Below, piece by piece: positions 55,320-61,374 of a DNA stretch of 64,000 nucleotides. The first letter of the stretch is position 1. The number at the start of each line of letters is the position of its first letter. The stretch covers positions 186,001 through 250,000 of the forward strand of contig CAWJOC010000033.1 in NCBI GenBank assembly GCA_963844315.1, in the 5' to 3' direction. This stretch comes from CAWAVN01 sp963844315. GTDB lineage: Bacteria > Planctomycetota > Planctomycetia > Planctomycetales > Planctomycetaceae. The notes under the pieces are model-generated. The model made no database searches. It was not told the DNA's origin and saw only the letters and a list, made by a program, of their open reading frames with translations. Both the position numbers and the translations under genes were made by a program.

Positions 55320-55805
55320 ATGAAAAGAAGCTCAACAATATTTCTTCAGATAGTCATTGTGCTCATCGGCATTGGCGCTCTTGCTCTCCTGCTTTGGGAA
55401 CCTCACATCGAGGGCAGGAACGCGCACGCCACGATCTTTGAAATCTATTTCAAAGATCCATTTCTGGCGCTTGTGTATGCGGGCTCCATTCCGTTCTTCA
55501 TTGCACTCTATCAGGCGTTCAAGGTGTTGGGATACGTCGGACGAAATAAGGTATTCTCACCGGAAGTCGTGAAAGCTCTGCGGACTATAAAATATTGCGC
55601 GCTAGCCATCATTGGTTTTGTTGTGGTAGAGGAAATCGTCATTATGTTGATGAACAACCGTGACATTGACAATCCTGGAGCCCCGATTTTTATGGGCATC
55701 CTCATTACTTTCCCTTCGATCGTCGTCGCCACTGCGGCGGCGATGTTTGAACGGATTTTGCAAAATGCCGTGGATATAAAATCCGAGAACGACTTAACGG
55801 TGTAA
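55320..55805 (+). CDS. DUF2975 family membrane protein
   Basis: A 161-residue protein with four predicted membrane helices (about 7-25, 45-68, 95-112, 122-142), matching DUF2975 (RTIKYCALAIIGFVVVEEIV, then a helix ending in ATAAAMFERILQNAVDIKSE and NDLTV). DUF2975 proteins are commonly encoded next to a small XRE-type regulator, as here, 10 bases downstream. Role unknown. Its composition is more AT-rich than neighbouring genes, which hints at transfer. The ATG 55320 follows GCGGAACTC. Confidence 0.85.
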   Translation: MKRSSTIFLQIVIVLIGIGALALLLWEPHIEGRNAHATIFEIYFKDPFLALVYAGSIPFFIALYQAFKVLGYVGRNKVFSPEVVKALRTIKYCALAIIGFVVVEEIVIMLMNNRDIDNPGAPIFMGILITFPSIVVATAAAMFERILQNAVDIKSENDLTV

Positions 55806-55815
55806 CGAGACCAGC

Positions 55816-56019
55816 ATGGCAATCATCATTAACATCGACGTCATGTTGGCGAAGCGGAAGATGAGCGTCACCGAACTTGCCGACAAAGTCGGCATCACGA
55901 TGGCCAACATTTCCGTCTTGAAAAACGGCAAGGCAAAGGCGATTCGGCTATCCACACTGGAAGCGATTTGCAAAGCACTCGAATGCCAGCCCGGAGATAT
56001 TTTGGAATACAAATCGTGA
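55816..56019 (+). CDS. Small XRE-family (YozG-like) transcriptional regulator
   Basis: A 67-residue helix-turn-helix protein, HTH at about 17-60 (MSVTELADKVGITMANISVL and then LSTLEAICKALECQPGDILE). The length and ending EYKS match the YozG/Cro-like group that pairs with DUF2975. It starts 10 bases after the DUF2975 stop, so they are one operon, probably self-regulated through the AT-rich region upstream. Confidence 0.93.
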   Translation: MAIIINIDVMLAKRKMSVTELADKVGITMANISVLKNGKAKAIRLSTLEAICKALECQPGDILEYKS

Positions 56020-56088
56020 CGTAGGCTGGGTCATGACCCAATCTACAACTTGGCATCATGCCAAAATATCCTCGACCACATTCCCCCC

Positions 56089-56223
56089 GGGTGGCCCCGG
56101 TTGCTCGTCAACCGGGGTCGCAAAGCGACAAGAAGTCTCATTAAGTGTAGTATGGTCAGAGAGAGGAGATGGATTACCTCTCACGGCTGCACCGCGCCCG
56201 TTGACGAGCAACCGGGGCCACCC
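56089..56223. repeat. 135-bp element bounded by perfect 24-bp inverted repeats
   Basis: GGGTGGCCCCGGTTGCTCGT plus CAAC at 56089-56112 is exactly reversed at 56200-56223. The 87 bases between have no recognisable gene. Together with a smaller CCCCGGTTGCTCGTCAACCG G-type palindrome within the left arm, this resembles a non-autonomous mobile element. Confidence 0.8.
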
Positions 56224-56319
56224 CGCGACGACACTTGGATGACATATTTGACGTTTTCGACCTCACAATAGCTAGCCGATGTAGAGACATCTGCCGTATT
56301 TAGAAGGAAGGATCAATTC

Positions 56320-56691
56320 TTGTTCCGTTCGTATCCGCAACCGGTTCGGGAAGCCTGCCTCGGTCTCATCGTGGGCGGATTTCTCTTTTTTGTCTTCGCG
56401 GGGATGGGCTTTTACCTCATGGCCACCGACGATGTCGACGACTTTGGCCGCATTCTGACAATCCTTTTAAGCGTTGTCGCGATTTCTGGATTGGGGTCGG
56501 GATTTATGTTGGCGTCGCGGACGGCATTCGCCATTCCCATTGCGTGGGTCACCAGCGGACTTTATCTCTTGGTCTTTCCGCTAGGGACCATTGTCGGCGT
56601 GATCGTTATTAAAGGTCTCCTATCAAAGGAGATGTCAACATTTATCAGACGCTCCAGCCAAGGAAAGACCTCCCGCAGGCCGAGAAACTGA
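56320..56691 (+). CDS. Small membrane protein of unknown function
   Basis: A 123-residue protein with four probable membrane helices (LGLIVGGFLFFVFAGMGFYL, ILTILLSVVAISGLGSGFML, a third at about 70-83, and LLVFPLGTIVGVIVIKGLL). The start is TTG 56320, chosen because GAAGGAAGG lies about 10 bases upstream. No family recognised. A basic C-terminus (FIRRSSQGKTSRRPRN) faces the cytoplasm. Confidence 0.65.
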   Translation: MFRSYPQPVREACLGLIVGGFLFFVFAGMGFYLMATDDVDDFGRILTILLSVVAISGLGSGFMLASRTAFAIPIAWVTSGLYLLVFPLGTIVGVIVIKGLLSKEMSTFIRRSSQGKTSRRPRN

Positions 56692-56733
56692 TCCAATGCG
56701 TGAATCAATTCGTGTCGGGATGTTGGATGGCAT

Positions 56734-58176
56734 TCAGCCCAAGATCTCTTCCACGACATTCCCCGCCACGTCGGTGAGGCGTTCATCGCGGCCGTTGTGG
56801 AAGTAGGTCAGCCATTCGTGGTTTAAGCCCAAGAGGTGCAAGATCGTGGCGTGCAGGTCGTGGATGTGGACCGGGTTTTGTTCGGCTCTTAAACCCACGG
56901 GATCGGTGGCTCCGTAAGCCATGCCGCCTTTGACGCCGCCGCCGGCCATCCAGACGGAATAGCCCCAGGGGTTATGGTCGCGGCCTTTGCCTTGCTCGCT
57001 CATGGGCATGCGGCCAAACTCGCCGCCCCAAATCACGAGGGTATCCTTGAGCAAACCGCGCTGCTTCAAATCCTTGAGCAATCCCGCCACGGGCAGATCG
57101 GTCGCCCGGCAGTATTCGCCGTGATTTTGAAGCACATCCGAATGGGCATCCCAGCCGTTGGTGTCGCCGGAGTAAACCTGCACGAACCGCACGTCCCGTT
57201 CGATCATCCGCCGGGCGAGCAAACACCGGACGCCAAATTCGCTGGTCTCTTTTTTGTCGATGCCGTAAAGAGCCAAGGTCTCCCGGGTTTCCTGCGAGAA
57301 GTCCACCAGTTCCGGGGCGTTGGATTGCATGCGGTAGGCGAGTTCGTAGGCATTCACGCGGGCGGAAAGCTCACCATCGAAATCCCGCTGGGCCAGGTGC
57401 TCGGCATTCATCTTGCGGATGAAGTCCAAGGTCGCCGTTTGCTGGGCGGAAGAAATCCCGGGCTGCGGCTTCAGGTTCAAGATCGGGTTCTTGCCGGGCC
57501 GCATGGTGGTCCCTTGGTAGGTCGCGGGCAAAAATCCGCTGCCCCACGCGGGCGGGCCGCCTTTGATTCCGCCGCCCGGATCGGGCAGGACGACATAGGC
57601 GGGCATGTTGCGGTTCTCGGTCCCCAGGCCGTAACTCACCCAACTGCCCAGGCTGGGCCGGCCCATCAGGATGCTGCCCGTATTCATCTGATAGACCGAT
57701 TGCGGATGGTTCACGCTGTCGCCGTGGCAACTTCTGAGGACGCACAACTCATCGGCCAGCTCTGCGGTGTCCGGCAGAAAATCGCTGATCGGGAGGCCCG
57801 ATTCCCCGCGCGGCCGAAACGGCTTCACCGGAGCCATCAACGGATTCTGGGCGACTTTCCGGCGGGTCATCACCTTGCCGAAACTCTCCGGCAATGGCTG
57901 CCCGGCGTATTTGATGAGGTCGGGCTTGGGATCGAACAAATCCACATGGCTCGGCCCGCCGTGCATGAACAGGTAAATCACCCGCTTGGCCCTGGCTTCG
58001 AAATGCGGCTTTTTGGCGGCAAGCGGATCGGCGGATTCCGGCTCCGAGGCAACGCCTGCTTCTTGTAACAGCGCGGCCAGGGCAATCGCTCCGATTCCGC
58101 CACCGGCCTCGAGCAAAAACCGTCGGCGGTTGGGAAGACCCGAAGATGTAGGATTCAGCAACGGTTCCACGGCCAC
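56734..58176 (-). CDS. DUF1501 family protein (third copy), intact
   Basis: A complete 480-residue DUF1501 protein, the best reference in this window for the broken copies. A Tat signal (NRRRFLLEAGGGIGAIALAA) begins it; GTG 58176 is the start with AAAGGGG upstream. Family marks: RVIYLFMHGGPSHVDLFDPK, DELCVLRSCHGDSVNHPQSV, SLGSWVSYGLGTENRNMPAY, RFVQVYSGDTNGWDAHSDVL, TLVIWGGEFGRMP, MWMAGGGVKGGMAYGATDP-like, HDLHATILHLLGLNHEWLTY. No PSD1 gene adjoins it here, unlike the other two. Confidence 0.95.
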   Translation of the reverse strand: MAVEPLLNPTSSGLPNRRRFLLEAGGGIGAIALAALLQEAGVASEPESADPLAAKKPHFEARAKRVIYLFMHGGPSHVDLFDPKPDLIKYAGQPLPESFGKVMTRRKVAQNPLMAPVKPFRPRGESGLPISDFLPDTAELADELCVLRSCHGDSVNHPQSVYQMNTGSILMGRPSLGSWVSYGLGTENRNMPAYVVLPDPGGGIKGGPPAWGSGFLPATYQGTTMRPGKNPILNLKPQPGISSAQQTATLDFIRKMNAEHLAQRDFDGELSARVNAYELAYRMQSNAPELVDFSQETRETLALYGIDKKETSEFGVRCLLARRMIERDVRFVQVYSGDTNGWDAHSDVLQNHGEYCRATDLPVAGLLKDLKQRGLLKDTLVIWGGEFGRMPMSEQGKGRDHNPWGYSVWMAGGGVKGGMAYGATDPVGLRAEQNPVHIHDLHATILHLLGLNHEWLTYFHNGRDERLTDVAGNVVEEILG

Positions 58177-58376
58177 CCCTTTGTTCTAGCTGATGCAAAC
58201 CCACCCCGATCCGTCATTATGGGAAAAATCCCCGCGAATGAAAAGCGGCAAACCTTTTCGGGTGAGCCACAAGATTGCTAGGATAAAGCGTAAAGGTTCC
58301 TTTCAAATATACCATGCCCCTGGATGCAATACCTACGGGGCTTGGAATTGATCCTTTCTGATTGCAGAGGCCGAGC

Positions 58377-58736
58377 ATGCCCAAGTTGACCGTGGACGGT
58401 GTTGGCGATTTTGACGTTGTGGAAGACAAACGCCTGGTGTTGGCTTTGGTTGACAACGCGGGTGTGGACCAACTTCACGCCTGCGGCGGAAACGCCCGCT
58501 GCACGACGTGCCGGGTGGAGTTTCTTTCGGGCGAACCGAACAAGATGACCAAGGCCGAAAAAAACCTGCTCGCCGCGCGCGGGCTGGAAGGCGTGCGGCT
58601 GAGTTGCCAGATCCTCTGCGACCGCGATATGACGGTCAAGTGCATCAGCCGCTTGGCGGGCAGCGGCCGCGCCGATTCGGGCAACCGCCCGGCGGATGAC
58701 ATCCATCCTCAGCCCGTGGAATGGGTGGAAAAGTAA
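58377..58736 (+). CDS. Plant-type [2Fe-2S] ferredoxin
   Basis: 119 residues from ATG 58377. The cluster ligands are in HACGGNARCTTCRVEF (Cys36, Cys41, Cys44) and LSCQILCD (Cys about 75). The C-terminal tail (SGRADSGNRPADDIHPQPVE) is longer than in a minimal ferredoxin. It lies 6 bases before tgt, so the two form one transcript; this is not the standard tgt-yajC neighbourhood and may be planctomycete-specific. Ferredoxins carry electrons; the partner is not evident. Confidence 0.9.
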   Translation: MPKLTVDGVGDFDVVEDKRLVLALVDNAGVDQLHACGGNARCTTCRVEFLSGEPNKMTKAEKNLLAARGLEGVRLSCQILCDRDMTVKCISRLAGSGRADSGNRPADDIHPQPVEWVEK

Positions 58737-58742
58737 GCTCCC

Positions 58743-59862
58743 GTGGAGTTGTTTCAGTTCCATCTTGAGGCTTCCGAACCGGCGACCGCCGCCAGGGTGG
58801 GGCGGTGGGTCACGCCGCATGGCGAAGTGGAAACCCCAGCTTTCATGCCCGTGGGAACGCTCGCCACCGTCAAGGGCATTCTGCCGGAGCAGATCAAATC
58901 CACCGGTGCCCAGATGGTGCTGGCGAATACCTACCATTTGGCCTTGCGTCCGGGGGCGGATGTCGTGGCGGACTTGGGGGGCCTGCACTCGTTCATGCAC
59001 TGGGACGGGCCAATCCTCACCGACAGCGGCGGGTTTCAGGTCTTTCAGTCTCGCCCAACTGCGGAAGTTGGATGATGACAAAGTCGTGTTCCGCTCGCAC
59101 GTGGATGGCAGTCTGTTGGAACTGACGCCGGAAAAAGCGATCCGCATTCAGGAGCAGTTGGGGGCGGATTGCATCATGTGCCTGGATGAGTGCCCGCCGC
59201 ATGATGTGCCCTTTGACCGCATGAAACAGTCCGTGGACCGCACCACGCTTTGGGCGACCCGCTGCCGGGAGGCCCACCAACGGGAAGACCAAGCCCTCTT
59301 TGGAATTGTTCAGGGCGGGACCTCCAGAGAACTAAGGGAACGCTCGGCGATGGGGTTATTGCCCTTGGATTTTCCGGGCTATGCGGTTGGAGGGTTAAGC
59401 GTCGGCGAGACGCCTTTGGAAATGTACGAAACGCTCGATTGGACGGTTCCGCTGCTTCCCGCGGACCGACCCCGGTATTTGATGGGCGTGGGAACGCCGA
59501 TGGATTTGATCGAATCGGTGCTCCGGGGAATTGATCTTTTCGACTGCGTGATGCCCACCCGCAACGGCAGGAACGCGACGGCGTTCACGTTTTCCGGCCG
59601 GGTGCGGATGCGGAACCTCAAATATCAGCGGGATCCCTCTCCGTTGGATGAAGCCTGCGAATGCCTGGTGTGCCGCCAGTTCAGCCGGGCGTATCTGAGG
59701 CATTTGTTCATCGCGGGCGAGATGCTAGGGCCGATCTTGCTTTCCATTCATAACCTCGCCCATTACCAGCAATTGCTGAGAGAATTGCGGTCAGCCATCC
59801 GGCTTGGAAAGGCGGCGGAGTTTCGTTCCGAGTACCTTGCCCGTCAGTCGGCAGATCTCTAA
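58743..59862 (+). CDS. tgt: Queuine tRNA-ribosyltransferase, one frameshift
   Basis: Exchanges the guanine at the wobble position of certain tRNAs for a queuine precursor. The start is GTG 58743. The first frame goes through ETPAFMPVGTLATVKGILPE, NTYHLALRPG and DGPILTDSGGFQVF (catalytic Asp). It breaks at 59043-59045, where TTT should be TT; the next frame continues SLAQLRKLDDDKVVFRSHVD, QEQLGADCIMCLDECPP, FGIVQGGTSRELRERSA, GYAVGGLSVGETPLEMYETL and ends with the zinc-binding CECLVCRQF and H in FIAGEMLGPIL-type segment. Length 3n+1 fits one extra base. About 373 codons, the usual size. Upstream of yajC-secDF as in most bacteria. Confidence 0.94.
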
Positions 59863-60057
59863 GATACGCGCTGGTCCCTAAAAATCGGGAATTCCGCCAA
59901 GATTGTGCGCCGTGGCATCGAATAGCGATGAACCGGGCCTGTTTGGACACATTACAAAACCTTTTTCCTATTTGTCGCCGTTTGCTCCGCAAACGGGCGT
60001 TCTTTCGCGGAGCGAAAGACGACACTGATGTTTTTTTGAGGTCAACAGACACTCCTC
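59863..60057. repeat. Intergenic region with GTCGCCGTTTGC-type repeat
   Basis: The element at 59974-60024 has GTCGCCGTTTGCTCCGCAAA CG with its own palindromes (CGTTTGCTCCGCAAACG and TTTCGCGGAGCGAAAG) and ends AGACGAC. It is the longer form of 53976-54002. It lies just before yajC. Confidence 0.65.
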
Positions 60058-60429
60058 ATGACTATCTGGTTCACGCAACTTTGTCTTTTGGCCGAGGAAG
60101 CCGCCCCGCCCGCTTCCAATCCCCTGATGTGGATGATCCCGGCACTTCTGATCTTCTTTTTGTTCCAGATGTTTTTCGCCTCCAGCCCGCAAAAGCGGGA
60201 ACTGAAGCACATTGAGCAGCTTAAATCCACCCTCAAGAAAAACGACGCCGTGGTTACGGCGGGCGGCATTTTGGGGACGGTGGCGAACGTCTCTCCCGAA
60301 AGGAACGAAGTCACCATCAAAGTGGATGACAACACCAAAATCCGCGTGCAGATGCGCAGCGTTTTGCCCGTACCCAAGGATGAAACCAAAGAACAAAAAC
60401 CCGAACCGCCCCCGGCGGAAACCAAGTGA
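60058..60429 (+). CDS. yajC: Preprotein translocase subunit YajC
   Basis: 123 residues with one membrane helix at about 22-44 (NPLMWMIPALLIFFLFQMFF) and the conserved YajC block RELKHIEQLKSTLKKNDAVV TAGG-IxGTV. YajC accompanies SecD and SecF in the membrane. The acidic, Pro-rich C-terminal tail is short. It sits between tgt and the secDF gene, as expected. The frame is intact. Confidence 0.93.
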   Translation: MTIWFTQLCLLAEEAAPPASNPLMWMIPALLIFFLFQMFFASSPQKRELKHIEQLKSTLKKNDAVVTAGGILGTVANVSPERNEVTIKVDDNTKIRVQMRSVLPVPKDETKEQKPEPPPAETK

Positions 60430-60465
60430 TGTAAAGCGTTTTGCATTAACACAACAAGCGAAGAG

Positions 60466-60646
60466 ATGTCCCTTCTCCCCTGGGGGAGAAGGTGGCCGAA
60501 GGCCGGATGGACCACCCTTCGGGCGGTGCCCGGATAAGTTAGAGAAGACGTCGATCTTAAATCCAACCCCTCACCCTAACCCTCTCCCCCAAGGGGAGAG
60601 GGGACAAGAAGAGTGAACCCTCCCCCAAGGGGAGAGGGGACAAAAC
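60466..60646 (+). repeat. Dispersed multi-hairpin repeat, copy 3 plus an extra unit
   Basis: The full 140-bp element (to about 60607) matches 10720-10860. A partial second copy of its last hairpin follows (CCCTCCCCCAAGGGGAGAGG, 60619-60642). It lies inside the yajC-secDF cluster. Confidence 0.87.
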
Positions 60647-60697
60647 AATCTAAAATCCAATACTCGAACGATAAAACATTCTCTAGGAAGGGATTCG

Positions 60698-61111
60698 ATG
60701 ATTCCTCACCTTGGCCAGTGCCTTGTTTTCGCGGCGACGGAAGCCGAAGCCGCCGAAAGCATTGTTCCCAATTGGATCAAGCTTCTGATTGCCGTCGGCG
60801 TGTTCCTGGTCCCCTATGGGCTAGGAGTTTTGATCTCTCGCCAACTGAAGATGAAGGAGTACGCCTTCAAAATCAGCCTGGTGCTGTTCGCCGCCACGCT
60901 GGGCCTGATGCCGTTTCTTTATCAAAGCATTCTGGGAGCGCTCGAGCGGCGGCACTATGAGAATCAGGTGGCCGAATACGAAGCGGAGAAGAACGAATTC
61001 CAAATCACCGATGAGGCTTTGGACAAACTTCAGCAAGTGCATCCCAGGCTGAAAATCAATCGCCCCAGCGAAACAGCCCCGCCGCCGGAAATCTCTCCCG
61101 CCGGGGAATAA
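60698..61111 (+). CDS. Membrane protein of unknown function in the yajC-secDF cluster
   Basis: A 137-residue protein. Two membrane helices (about 28-45: LLIAVGVFLVPYGLGVLI; about 55-76: ISLVLFAATLGLMPFLYQ) are followed by a charged helical stretch (RRHYENQVAEYEAEKNEF) and a Pro-rich tail (ETAPPPEISPAGE). No family recognised. Its position between yajC and secDF on the same strand suggests a link to the Sec machinery, which is inference only. The frame is intact. Confidence 0.75.
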   Translation: MIPHLGQCLVFAATEAEAAESIVPNWIKLLIAVGVFLVPYGLGVLISRQLKMKEYAFKISLVLFAATLGLMPFLYQSILGALERRHYENQVAEYEAEKNEFQITDEALDKLQQVHPRLKINRPSETAPPPEISPAGE

Positions 61112-61152
61112 AACGCCAAGGCGGTTTATAAGCAACCAAAAAGTATGAATCT

Positions 61153-61273
61153 GTTCCTTCTCCCCTTGGGAGAAGGTGGCCGAAGGCCGGATGAGGGGTA
61201 ACGATAAAGAGAGGACGTCGAACTGACATTCAACCCCTCACCCTAACCCTCTCCCAAGGGGAGAGGGGACAAG
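61153..61273 (+). repeat. Dispersed multi-hairpin repeat, copy 4
   Basis: A shorter form lacking the CACCCTTCGGGCGGTG part: TTCTCCCCTTGGGAGAAGGT, GGCCGAAGGCCGGATGAGGG, then CCCTCACCCTAACCCTCTCC-CAAGG-GGAGAGGGG. It is the second copy within the yajC-secDF cluster, about 100 bases before secDF. Confidence 0.87.
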
Positions 61274-61374
61274 AATCCTGAAATCAAAACCCAAACATCC
61301 CCCGCTGCCAAAACGCTGCGAGCCGCCCTCATGAGGAGGCGGGAACTCTCGCCAAGGAATCCAAGGAACAAATC

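Noticed and set aside
55151..55441. A 96-codon frame overlapping the start of the DUF2975 gene
   Set aside because: It overlaps a recognised gene in another frame and has no protein signature.
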